Assembly: GCA_028285595.1 (NCBI GenBank)
Contig: JANQOW010000028.1
Location: forward strand, 1-64,000
Source: Hyphomicrobiales bacterium
GTDB lineage: Bacteria > Pseudomonadota > Alphaproteobacteria > Rhizobiales > CAJQND01
Length of the DNA: 64,000 nucleotides
Direction of reading: 5' to 3'
Made by a program: the position numbers and the translations under genes. The notes beneath the pieces were generated by a model that saw only the letters and a program-made list of their open reading frames with translations, did not search any database and had not been told where the DNA came from. The stretch's first letter is position 1. Each line of letters opens with the position of its first letter. This document shows, piece by piece, positions 10,287 to 18,472 of this stretch.

Positions 10287-10320
10287 AAACCCCTGCTGGA
10301 AAATATCCGGCAGGGGTTTT
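10287..10320 (+). terminator. Rho-independent terminator of the HU gene
   Basis: A 13-pair stem (AAACCCCTGCTGG with CCGGCAGGGGTTT, one G-U pair) around the loop AAAATAT ends in TTTT. A smaller hairpin (CTGGCG-TTTGA-CGCCAG) lies just before it, right after the HU stop codon. Confidence 0.9.
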
Positions 10321-10378
10321 CATTTGGCCTCTTGCAGTCCGGCGCACTTGGCGCTAAAGACTGCGCTCGCATTGGCAA

Positions 10379-10454
<76 letters not shown>

Positions 10455-10491
10455 TACTCTTCCGTAATAGATACAGACGGTGTTCTTGCAT

Positions 10492-11499
10492 TCAACAGTA
10501 ATCGTCTATCGTCTCTTGCCACGGTCCCAGAGCCCCTCGCTCAAGATCGAATTGCTTCGTAACGCCTACCAGCTCGAAGTATGTACCGAGACTTTCATGA
10601 ACAAACTTGTCATTTTCGATTGACACTCGGGCGAGCGACCAATCCTTTATTGGATTGTTGACCATTTGGCAGATTACCAAGAGAGATTGGGAGGCATCAG
10701 TCACCTCTCTTCGAACGGTGATCGATTTCCCATAATCATTCTGGGCAAATACCGCTCCGGGCTTCAAACAATTCGCGTAAGTGTGAAGAGCGCTCGGGGA
10801 AGTGTCATCAGGACAACATGGAAACTCGCACGGTGTTTTCCAGTTTCGCTGGACCGCAGATTGAGTCAATGCCTCAACGAGGACTTCATCCGTTTCTGGG
10901 ATCTTCTCCTCGGCGCGGCTGACCTGGAATAGCCACTCACCAAGGGCTCCGCCGCTTGGTATCTGTCCACTACGAGCCCAGTCTTGTAGCTTAATCTTGC
11001 ACTGTTGTGCTTCTTCTTTTGTGACCGTCCTCATCCAGGATATATCGGGAAAAGTTTTCGATGTCTCGGGCCTAGTGGGGTCCTCGAAGAATGCTTCAAT
11101 CGATCCGTATACAAACTCAATCCTGCGCGCTGAAATTGGGTTGAGGAGAACGTTCTCAAGCCTTGTAAGCCATCTGAGATTGTCTGGTCTATTATTTGCT
11201 CTGTTGGTGTCTATGTGATCGACAATGTGTTCATTGGACGGTGCATCCCCGTGAAACGCGCTGCAAACCACCCGATGCACAGGAACATTGCCGATGTGCA
11301 TGTAACCCGTGGAAGGTCTTTGGCGACCGAATGTCCACTGTTCGTCCAGAGGCCGCGATCGTCTTCCTAGACGTGCTAGGCGAAACACGGCACCATTGTC
11401 TCGGACCCGGTAGCACTCTTCACGATACACGACTTCAAGCTCGTGTTCGTACTCGTCCAGAATGCAGGATGCTTGGACCAGCTGAGTTTGCCAAGACAT
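10492..11499 (-). CDS. HNH endonuclease domain protein
   Basis: The N-terminal 130 residues carry an HNH nuclease motif of the kind found in free-standing phage and homing nucleases: VHRVVCSAFHG, then IVDHIDTNRANNRPDNLRWLT. The His, the Asp-His pair and the Asn are all present. The remaining 200 residues match nothing I recognise; they contain several cysteines (for example EFPCCPDD) and an acidic end. The gene is more AT-rich than the core genes and starts three bases after the stop of the 215-residue gene upstream, so the two form an operon. It ends about 40 bases from tRNA-Val, facing it. It may be a mobile or defence-type nuclease; that is inference. Confidence 0.7.
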   Translation of the reverse strand: MSWQTQLVQASCILDEYEHELEVVYREECYRVRDNGAVFRLARLGRRSRPLDEQWTFGRQRPSTGYMHIGNVPVHRVVCSAFHGDAPSNEHIVDHIDTNRANNRPDNLRWLTRLENVLLNPISARRIEFVYGSIEAFFEDPTRPETSKTFPDISWMRTVTKEEAQQCKIKLQDWARSGQIPSGGALGEWLFQVSRAEEKIPETDEVLVEALTQSAVQRNWKTPCEFPCCPDDTSPSALHTYANCLKPGAVFAQNDYGKSITVRREVTDASQSLLVICQMVNNPIKDWSLARVSIENDKFVHESLGTYFELVGVTKQFDLERGALGPWQETIDDYC

Positions 11500-11502
11500 G
11501 GT

Positions 11503-12150
11503 TCATAATCCGTATTCATAATCGAGTATGTTTTGACCTAGCTCATTCTTTGCTTCTTCTTGTCCAAGCCTGTAAGCGAGCCACTCCGCAAAAGCTTCAG
11601 AAAACCAGTCTGGACGTTGATAGTTTGGAGGCAAAGTGGAAAGGCAGACAACGGTTGCATCTGATTTGTGAAGTGGACGTTCATTAACAAGCGATCGTCC
11701 AACGTGGCGCATAGCCTCCATGAGCGCGGCAGCGCGTTCGCCATTTCCCAACGTGGTTAGCTCTAGAGCGGAAATAAGGTGGGCGGCTAAGGCGCGAGTA
11801 TCCTCAATTGCTCGCTCGGTGTCTTGCACCTGTTTGACCGGATTGGGAGTTCGTCCAAACTCTTGGAGTGAGTCGCGTGCGTTGTGAACATCGTTTTCCA
11901 GATCATTGTCTGGGTTAATTAGATCCATGCGCAGTTGGTGGATTCGCGCATATGCAAATTCTAAGTCCTCGTCTGTCCAAGCAGACGGGAGCTTTGACAT
12001 GCTCTGCAGCTGGGCCAAAAGAGCTGGACCCTTCTTCGGGTGCTGATACGCGAAACACTGGGCCTCACGGAAGCACTGATCGGCGAACTTCTTCAGTTCT
12101 TCCTTCTTTCGGAAGCGGGCTTGTTTTTCCGCATTGCTTATTGGTGACAT
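11503..12150 (-). CDS. Unknown helical protein encoded with the HNH nuclease
   Basis: I do not recognise this 215-residue protein. It starts with a basic helix (ISNAEKQARFRKKEELKKF) similar in style to N-termini of some plasmid and phage DNA-associated proteins. It then appears all-helical and soluble, with no signal or membrane segment. The ATG at 12150 has GGAAA a few bases upstream; an in-frame ATG at 12162 adds four residues. Both starts lie within direct repeats of CATAAC. It overlaps nothing and is followed after three bases by the HNH gene, implying a shared function or co-mobilisation. Base composition is like the HNH gene and unlike the flanks. Confidence 0.6.
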   Translation of the reverse strand: MSPISNAEKQARFRKKEELKKFADQCFREAQCFAYQHPKKGPALLAQLQSMSKLPSAWTDEDLEFAYARIHQLRMDLINPDNDLENDVHNARDSLQEFGRTPNPVKQVQDTERAIEDTRALAAHLISALELTTLGNGERAAALMEAMRHVGRSLVNERPLHKSDATVVCLSTLPPNYQRPDWFSEAFAEWLAYRLGQEEAKNELGQNILDYEYGL

Positions 12151-12186
12151 AACCGTTTCCATAACTTATTACAAAAGTTACATAAC
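12148..12186. promoter_or_regulatory. Triple CATAAC direct repeat over the islet operon start
   Basis: CATAAC occurs at 12148-12153, 12160-12165 and 12181-12186, that is GTTATG three times when read with the operon. Two copies include its possible start codons. The inverted arms AACTT and AAGTT lie between the second and third copies. Repeats in this position suggest autoregulation of the two-gene islet. Confidence 0.35.
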
Positions 12187-12246
12187 CATTTTTCACTAGC
12201 GCGTCAATATCTGTTGTAGTGACCATTCATTTTGCAAGGACACGAG

Positions 12247-12423
12247 ATGGGGAGCTTCGAAGACAAGACGATCGTCACAGCAAACGAAACCGATAAATCC
12301 CTAACACTCGTGGATCTGAGTAAGCCTTCAATCTTGAATCAGCCCCTTAAAGATGAAGAGCCTGACGCGAATTCCAGAGGATGGGGGCGCACTGCGCAGT
12401 CCAAGCGGGTGCGAGCTATTTGA
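12247..12423 (+). CDS. Possible small protein at the islet edge
   Basis: A 58-residue open frame starts with an ATG seven bases after AAGGA and is read divergently from the islet operon. The peptide is acidic in its first two thirds and basic at the end, with no recognisable domain. It could be a real small gene, a truncated remnant at the junction of the islet, or chance. The rest of the 430-base gap up to 12591 shows no other gene. Confidence 0.25.
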   Translation: MGSFEDKTIVTANETDKSLTLVDLSKPSILNQPLKDEEPDANSRGWGRTAQSKRVRAI

Positions 12424-12591
12424 GTTCGCCGTGTTGGCCGGGCCCGAAGGCTTCGCAGGTGGAGTGACTTGAGTTTCGCCCGCTCTTGTAAGGCTTGACC
12501 GGATCGGGCTTGATCGGCCATGCTGAGCGTGTTGCCCGATCGGGCACATCTTATCGAATCCACGAACCAACCTAACCAGGAGACGGGGCCC

Positions 12592-14913
12592 ATGGCAGCG
12601 GACGCTGGCGCATCTGTGTTACGGCGGGAAGACCCGCGTTTTCTGACTGGCCAGGGGTGCTATCTGGATGATGTGCCCATGGCGCGTGCGTTAACGGGGG
12701 TGTTCGTCCGCTCGCCCCACGCCCATGCCGAGATTGACGCCATCAAAACGGATGACGCCCTGAACCTACCCGGCGTCCTGGCCGTCATAACCGGAGCAGA
12801 TCTGGTGGCCGCAGGCTTTGGCTCCATGCCCAGCATGCAACCTCTTGAAGGTGTGGACGGATCGGTTCAGGCCGCGCCGGAGCATCTGCCGCTCACCACG
12901 GACCGCGTGCGCTATGTGGGCGATCCGGTCGCGCTGGTGGTGGGCGAAAGCCTCAGCGCTGCCCGGGATGGGGCCGAGGCCGTGTGGGTGGACTATTCCG
13001 AGCTTGAGCCCTGTGCCTCGCTGGAGCAGGCGGCTGAGGAGGGCGGTGTCCCGATCTGGCCTGAGGTGGGCAGTAATGTCTGTTTGGATTGGGCCACCGG
13101 CGATGAGGTAGCGACCCGGCAGGCCTTTGAGACCGCGGCCCATGTGGTTGAACTTGAGCTGGGCTCCAACCGGGTTGTGCCTTCGCCCATGGAGCCGCGC
13201 GGCTGCATCGGGTCTTACGATGCGGGCCGGGAAAGCTACACGCTCCATGTTTCCTCTCAAGGGCCACATCGGGTGCGGGAGGCGTTGGCGAGAGATGTGT
13301 TGAATGTGCCTCAGGATGCGTTGCGGGTGATCACGCCTGATGTGGGCGGCGGGTTCGGCACCAAGGTGTTCGTCTATTCTGAATATGCGCCGGTGCTCTA
13401 TGCGGCGCGTCTGTTGGGCCGGCCTGTGAAATGGATCTGCGAGCGTTCAGAGGCGATGCAGTCCGATGCACACTCGCGCGAACAGAAAAGCCGCGCCGCT
13501 CTGGCTTTGGATGAAGAGGGCAAGTTCTTAGGTTTGCGGGTGGAGACCGACGCCAATATCGGTGCCTATGTCTCGGCTTTTTCCACCTACGTGCCGACCT
13601 CAGGCACCAGCGCGCTCACCGGGCTCTATCATGTGCCCGCCGTCTACACCCGTGTGCGGTGCCTGTTCACCAACACTGTGCCGCTGGATGCTTATCGCGG
13701 CGCGGGCAAGCCGGAGGCAAACTTCATCACCGAGCGGCTCGTGGATGAAGCGGCCCGTCAGCTCGGTCTGTCTCCCCTGGAGCTGAGGCGGCGAAACCTG
13801 ATCGCGCCCTCGCACTTGCCCTACACCACCGCATTGGGCTTCACGATTGATAGCGGACGCTTTGAGGAAAGCCTCTTAATGGCGGCTGATGACGCCAAGC
13901 TCTCCAGCCTTGCACAGCGCCAGAAGGTTGCCAAAGCGGCTGGCAAGCGGCGCGGTATCGGCATGAGCGGCTATTTTGAAAACACGGCCGGCGCCGAAGA
14001 GGAATCTGCGCGTCTGCGGCTCAACTCCGAGGGTCAGTTTCAACTCCACATCGGAACGCTCTCCAACGGTCAGGGCCATGAGACAACGTTTGCGCAGATT
14101 GTGGCGCAAGTGTTCGGTGTGTTGCCGGGCGATGTGCGTCTTATCCAAGGGGACACGGAAACCCATTCGCGCGGTTTCGGTACGATCGGCTCGCGCTCTC
14201 TGGTGTTGGGCGGGGCTGCGGCGTCATCGGCGGCGACGAGAGTGTTGCTGAAGGCAAAACGCTTGGCGGGCCATTTGATGGAGGCCGCCGAAACCGATCT
14301 GGAATTTGAAAACGGGCGCTTCGTTGTCCGCGGCACGGATATGTCTCTCAGTCTGGCAGAGGTGGCCGAAGCTGCCCATGATCCCGCTCAACTGCCCGAT
14401 GGGATGGAACCTGGCTTGGAGGCGGAGGGCGTGGGGTTGCCGGTTCCGTCCACATATCCGAACGGCTTTCACATTTGCGAGGTGGAGGTGGACCCTGAGA
14501 CCGGGGAAGTGGAAATTGTGAGCTACACCACGGTGACCGATGTGGGCAACGTCATCAATCCGATGATCGTGATCGGCCAGGTCCAGGGCGGCACGGCCCA
14601 GGGTATTGGTCAGGCGCTCTTGGAAGGGTGCGTCTACGACAGCCAAGGCCAGCTTATCTCCGGTTCGCTGATGGATTACGCGCTGCCGCGGGCTGATGAT
14701 CTGCCGGACTTTTCCTGCCTCTTCAACAATGTGCCGTGCCCAACCAATCCACTGGGTGTTAAGGGCTGCGGGGAGGCGGGCGCAGTGCCGGCTCCGGCGG
14801 CCGTGATCAATGCCATTGTGGATGCGCTGGCTGAAGAGGGGGTACGCCACGTGGCCATGCCGGCCACGCCATTGAAGGTGTGGGAGGCTTTGCAGGCGGC
14901 CAAGGCGCCTTAG
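12592..14913 (+). CDS. Aerobic CO dehydrogenase/xanthine dehydrogenase-type molybdenum subunit (CoxL-like, form II)
   Basis: Large molybdopterin-binding subunit of the xanthine oxidase family, 773 residues from an ATG preceded by AGGAG. Substrate-side loop AYRGAGK (residues 367-373) is the form II type, not the AYxCSFR of true CO dehydrogenases. Other family landmarks are DVGGGFGTKVF, the hydroxylase glutamate in KGCGEAG (Glu728) and IGQVQGGTAQGIGQAL. It probably hydroxylates an organic substrate such as an N-heterocycle, aldehyde or aromatic acid. The usual partners, an iron-sulfur subunit and an FAD subunit, are not adjacent, and the next gene is convergent with a four-base overlap at the stops. 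Partners must lie elsewhere, or the protein works in an unusual assembly. Confidence 0.85.
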   Translation: MAADAGASVLRREDPRFLTGQGCYLDDVPMARALTGVFVRSPHAHAEIDAIKTDDALNLPGVLAVITGADLVAAGFGSMPSMQPLEGVDGSVQAAPEHLPLTTDRVRYVGDPVALVVGESLSAARDGAEAVWVDYSELEPCASLEQAAEEGGVPIWPEVGSNVCLDWATGDEVATRQAFETAAHVVELELGSNRVVPSPMEPRGCIGSYDAGRESYTLHVSSQGPHRVREALARDVLNVPQDALRVITPDVGGGFGTKVFVYSEYAPVLYAARLLGRPVKWICERSEAMQSDAHSREQKSRAALALDEEGKFLGLRVETDANIGAYVSAFSTYVPTSGTSALTGLYHVPAVYTRVRCLFTNTVPLDAYRGAGKPEANFITERLVDEAARQLGLSPLELRRRNLIAPSHLPYTTALGFTIDSGRFEESLLMAADDAKLSSLAQRQKVAKAAGKRRGIGMSGYFENTAGAEEESARLRLNSEGQFQLHIGTLSNGQGHETTFAQIVAQVFGVLPGDVRLIQGDTETHSRGFGTIGSRSLVLGGAAASSAATRVLLKAKRLAGHLMEAAETDLEFENGRFVVRGTDMSLSLAEVAEAAHDPAQLPDGMEPGLEAEGVGLPVPSTYPNGFHICEVEVDPETGEVEIVSYTTVTDVGNVINPMIVIGQVQGGTAQGIGQALLEGCVYDSQGQLISGSLMDYALPRADDLPDFSCLFNNVPCPTNPLGVKGCGEAGAVPAPAAVINAIVDALAEEGVRHVAMPATPLKVWEALQAAKAP

Positions 14914-16487
14914 CCGCGCAGGGCGGCCAGTTGGTCGCGGTAGCCGCTTGGATCGACTGTGACGTCAACCACGCTCACGCCGTCCACTGTGAGCGCTTCA
15001 GCCAGTGTGCTCGCAAGATCGTCCTGCGGGCCAACCTGAAAGCCCTGACATCCGAGCCCCTGTGCGGTGCGGGCGAAATCGGTTGCGCGGTAGCGTACGC
15101 CCTTGGTGGCCATCTGCAGATTTTGCTGCTTCAGATCAATGAGGGAAAGTGCGGCATCGTTCAGCACGATAACCGTCAGGTTGCTGGCCACCTCACAGGC
15201 TGTGGCCAGTTCCGCAAGGGCCATGAGCATTCCGCCGTCTCCGGTGACAGCAATCACGGGACGTGCCGGGTCGTGAAGATGAGAGGCGATGGCCGCCGGT
15301 ACGGCGTAGCCCATGGTGGAGAGCCCATTGGATTTCAACACACCATTGGGTTCTGAAGCCGCCCAACGGGCCATAGCAGAGACCATATGGGCGCCCGCAT
15401 CCACGGTAAGGCGTGTGTTTGGGGCTGCGGCGGCTTTGAGGTGCGCCATGACGCTATCGGCCGTGTGGCCGCTGCCGGTAAGGTTCAGGGCATCTGCGAG
15501 CTGTGCCTTCAGCGCTGCAATTTCCTCTTGATTCCAGTTGCTTGGCGTGGACGGTTCAGGAATTGAGTCAAGCAGATCGCCAAGATCTCCTGTCAGGCTC
15601 ACCCGTGTCGCAAACGGCAGACTTGCACCCGCCGCCGCGCGCAGTTCCACAACAGGGGCCGGGTAGGGCCACGCTCCGGGGATCATCTCCACCGGATCAA
15701 ATCCGACACACAAAATCAGATCAGCTTCGTGCAAGACGCGCCCGTCCAGAGTGGCTCCCGTAAAATGGCCCACAACGCAAGGGTGCTCATCGGGGGCGAC
15801 GCCTTTGGCTCTGTAGGTGGTGAGAACGGGGCAGTGAAGGCGGTCCATCAATCTGCCAAGAGCGGCTGAGCATTGGGGTGTTCTCGCTTCCAGGCCGGCG
15901 ATAATGACGGGCTTTTTGGCCTCCTTGATGAGGTCCGTCCATGCCATATCGGGCTGAGGTGTATCAGTGAGTTCATCGGGGCCAGCAGAGCCGGCGGCAC
16001 AGAGTGTATTCGCACCTGTTGCCGTCAGATCGAACTGCACCGGTCCTCTTGGGTGCGCGAGCGTTGCGGCTAACCCCTCTGCAAAGAGAGTGCTGCCCGT
16101 CTCGGGCGTCAGTCGGCCCTGGAGCTTGCTGATGGGCTCATAGAGCCCGTTCTGTTCAAACGCCTGGTGCAGGGATGAGGCAGGTCCGTCGCAGAACAGC
16201 ACCACTGGCGAGCGCTCCAGATGCGCATATGCGATGCCGTTTACGGCGCTCGCAGCGCCGGGCCCCACGCCTGTGAGCAGTGCGCCCGGCGCACCGGAGA
16301 GTTCGCCTGTCACCGCAGCCATGATCGCCGCACCGGTTTCCGTCTTGGCCAGCACAAAGGGAATGCCGGCCTCTTCGGCTGCCTCGATCAGTTGCAGGCT
16401 GGAACCACCGCCCGGGACCCCGAACAGGCGCTCAACCCCTGCCTCTGCCATTTGATGGGCGATCTCTTGCGCCAGTGTCCGTGCCAT
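14910..16487 (-). CDS. Thiamine diphosphate-dependent enzyme (acetolactate synthase/benzoylformate decarboxylase family)
   Basis: Homolog of the catalytic subunits of acetolactate synthase and related 2-oxoacid decarboxylases, 525 residues. The N-terminal Pyr domain keeps the ThDP-activating glutamate (KTETGAAIMA). The C-terminal domain has the metal/ThDP motif GDGGM (about residue 416) with the paired asparagine in VIVLND. The start at 16487 follows AGAGGCAAGA and lies eight bases after the stop of the ABC permease gene, so it ends that operon. No small regulatory subunit is beside it, which argues against a biosynthetic IlvB. A catabolic decarboxylase or carboligase is more likely; the substrate is unknown. 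Confidence 0.82.
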   Translation of the reverse strand: MARTLAQEIAHQMAEAGVERLFGVPGGGSSLQLIEAAEEAGIPFVLAKTETGAAIMAAVTGELSGAPGALLTGVGPGAASAVNGIAYAHLERSPVVLFCDGPASSLHQAFEQNGLYEPISKLQGRLTPETGSTLFAEGLAATLAHPRGPVQFDLTATGANTLCAAGSAGPDELTDTPQPDMAWTDLIKEAKKPVIIAGLEARTPQCSAALGRLMDRLHCPVLTTYRAKGVAPDEHPCVVGHFTGATLDGRVLHEADLILCVGFDPVEMIPGAWPYPAPVVELRAAAGASLPFATRVSLTGDLGDLLDSIPEPSTPSNWNQEEIAALKAQLADALNLTGSGHTADSVMAHLKAAAAPNTRLTVDAGAHMVSAMARWAASEPNGVLKSNGLSTMGYAVPAAIASHLHDPARPVIAVTGDGGMLMALAELATACEVASNLTVIVLNDAALSLIDLKQQNLQMATKGVRYRATDFARTAQGLGCQGFQVGPQDDLASTLAEALTVDGVSVVDVTVDPSGYRDQLAALRG

Positions 16488-16495
16488 TCTTGCCT

Positions 16496-17413
16496 CTAAC
16501 GTCCTCTTATTCTTGGGTCCAGCGCATCGCGCAGTCCGTCTCCGATATAGTTCACACTTAGCACCGTGAGCGATATCGCAAGACCGGGCCATAGCACCCG
16601 TTCGGGATATTGTTGCAAATAATCGGTGGAATCGAACAAGAGGCGGCCCCAGGTCGGGAAATCTGACGGAAACCCGAGCCCCAGGAACGAGAGCGCGCTT
16701 TCTGTGATGATGGCGTTGGCGATCCCTAAGGTGGCGGACACCATGATGGGCGAGAGCACGTTGGGCAATACGTGCCGCGTGATCATGCGCCGCGCCGGGG
16801 TGCCGATGGATTGGGACGCCAGCACGAACTCTCGTTCTTTCAGGGTCAAGACATCGCCGCGCACAATCCGGGCCGTCTGCATCCAAGAGGTGATGCCGAT
16901 GATAAAGACAATCAGAAAGAAGATCCCCGTTTCCGGCCCAAAAGCCGAACGCAAGCTGTCGCGGAACAGCATGATGACCACGAGCAGCAATGGCAGCAGC
17001 GGCAGGGCAAGGAAAAGATCTGTCAGCCGCATCAATGGCCCGTCGAGCCTTTTGAAATAGCCGGCCACAAGCCCGATCAGCGTGCCCAGCCCAAGCGCCA
17101 AGAGCATGGCTGCAATCCCCACAGCCAGCGATACCCGCCCGCCGGCCAGCACGCGCGCAAGGGTGTCTCGACCGAGTTGGTCTGTGCCGAAGGGATGGGC
17201 AAAGCTCGGGCCCTGGTTGCGGGCGCGGATGTCGATGAACTGAGCATCAATGGTCCACAGATAAGGCCCAAGGAGTACCGCGATCAGGACCGTCACGAAG
17301 AAACCCATGCCCCAGAGCGCGCCGCGGTGGGTCTTGAACTGATCCCACACATCCAGCCACTGAGAGCGGGGCGGGGGCGGATCGTGTGCTGCTGGAAGCG
17401 CCGACTCAGTCAT
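16496..17413 (-). CDS. Peptide-type ABC transporter permease (DppC/OppC family)
   Basis: Inner-membrane permease of about 305 residues with an N-terminal OppC-type segment, six predicted helices and the ATPase-contact (EAA) loop around QSIGTPARRMITRHVLPNVL. The start at 17413 is eight bases inside the end of the preceding permease gene, a sign of translational coupling. It pairs with that DppB-like permease and the two ATPases upstream. The family moves di- and oligopeptides but also nickel, opines, sugars and other solutes, so the cargo is not defined. Confidence 0.9.
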   Translation of the reverse strand: MTESALPAAHDPPPPRSQWLDVWDQFKTHRGALWGMGFFVTVLIAVLLGPYLWTIDAQFIDIRARNQGPSFAHPFGTDQLGRDTLARVLAGGRVSLAVGIAAMLLALGLGTLIGLVAGYFKRLDGPLMRLTDLFLALPLLPLLLVVIMLFRDSLRSAFGPETGIFFLIVFIIGITSWMQTARIVRGDVLTLKEREFVLASQSIGTPARRMITRHVLPNVLSPIMVSATLGIANAIITESALSFLGLGFPSDFPTWGRLLFDSTDYLQQYPERVLWPGLAISLTVLSVNYIGDGLRDALDPRIRGR

Positions 17414-18413
17414 AGCGGATCCTTGGATCGAGCACACCGTAGAGAATATCCGCGATCAGATTGAACAGGACGATCAGCACGGCGAATATGAAGGTGAGGG
17501 TCTGCACCACCGGCACGTCGCCGCCCTGAATGGCGATGATCAGGAGCTGGCCAAGCCCATTTACCTTGAACACCTGCTCGGTGATGATGGCGCCGCCAAA
17601 CACCTGTGGTACGCCCAGCGCGATGACGGTGATGACGGGAATGAGAGAATTGCGCAGAACGTGCACCAGCACCACGACCTGCTCGCGCAGACCTTTGGCG
17701 CGGGCCGTGCGCACATAATCCTGAGTGAGGTTGTCGAGCATGGAGGCCCGCATGAACCGTGAGATCTGTGAGGCGTTGTAAAGGGCGAGCACCGAGACGG
17801 GCATGATCATCTGCTTGACCTGGACCATAAAGCTGGACCAGTCGGTGACCTGGTGGGTGGTGTCGTAGATCGAGGGGAACCATCCCAGCCATACCGAAAA
17901 GATGACGATGAGCAGAACGCCGGTGAAGAAGGTCGGCACCGAAAAACCCACCATGGAAATGAAGGTGCCGATCTGGTCGAACCAACTGTATTGCCGGTAG
18001 GCGGAGATCACACCGATGGGCACGGCGATGAGAATGCCAAGAATATAAGAAAGTCCAACAACCCAAAGGGTTTGCGGCAATCTCTGCACAATCAGGTCCA
18101 CAACGGGAGAGCGGGTCTGCCAACTCAGGACCCTCAGCCTGTCGCCGCCGATCTGCCAGCCGAACATGTCCTCCAAAATGTTCAGCGGCTCGTTGATGAA
18201 GAACTGCTTGCACCACAAGAGGTAGCGGATGTGGATGGGGTCGCCCAGCCCAAGCGATTGGCGGATTTGCTCGCGCACCTCAGGCGGGATCGTCAGCGGC
18301 AGGTTTGCCGTGGGATCGGACGGCGCCAGATCCAGCAGTAGGAAGATAATGAGGCTGATCAGCAGCAGCGTCGGCACGGCCAGCAGAGAGCGGCGGATCG
18401 TGTAGGTGAACAT
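17406..18413 (-). CDS. Peptide-type ABC transporter permease (DppB/OppB family)
   Basis: Inner-membrane permease of 335 residues. The first helix (RRSLLAVPTLLLISLIIFLL) and the loop RTARAKGLREQVVVLVHVLR, which meets the ATPase, are typical of DppB/OppB. A longer periplasmic insert between the first two helices (about residues 55-105) includes KQFFINEPLNILEDMFGWQ, common in subgroups that carry larger substrates. It overlaps the downstream permease gene by eight bases and follows the binding-protein gene after a 59-base gap holding a hairpin. Confidence 0.9.
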   Translation of the reverse strand: MFTYTIRRSLLAVPTLLLISLIIFLLLDLAPSDPTANLPLTIPPEVREQIRQSLGLGDPIHIRYLLWCKQFFINEPLNILEDMFGWQIGGDRLRVLSWQTRSPVVDLIVQRLPQTLWVVGLSYILGILIAVPIGVISAYRQYSWFDQIGTFISMVGFSVPTFFTGVLLIVIFSVWLGWFPSIYDTTHQVTDWSSFMVQVKQMIMPVSVLALYNASQISRFMRASMLDNLTQDYVRTARAKGLREQVVVLVHVLRNSLIPVITVIALGVPQVFGGAIITEQVFKVNGLGQLLIIAIQGGDVPVVQTLTFIFAVLIVLFNLIADILYGVLDPRIRYD

Positions 18414-18437
18414 AACGCGTGCTGCCTCAGCTTAAAC

Positions 18438-18464
18438 TTGCTCCAAGCGTGCGGGCAGGAGCAA
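18438..18464. terminator. Intercistronic hairpin after the binding-protein gene
   Basis: The arms TTGCTCC (18438-18444) and GGAGCAA (18458-18464) pair perfectly around a 13-base loop between the binding-protein and permease genes. There is no strong T-run, so it more likely protects the 3' end of the binding-protein message or weakens read-through than stops transcription fully. Confidence 0.4.
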
Positions 18465-18472
18465 AAAGGCCC

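Noticed and set aside
12592-14913. True carbon monoxide dehydrogenase CoxL
   Set aside because: The active-site loop is AYRGAGK, not AYxCSFR, and the other subunits are missing.
14910-16487. Biosynthetic acetolactate synthase (ilvB)
   Set aside because: There is no regulatory subunit gene beside it, and its place at the end of a transporter operon argues for catabolism.
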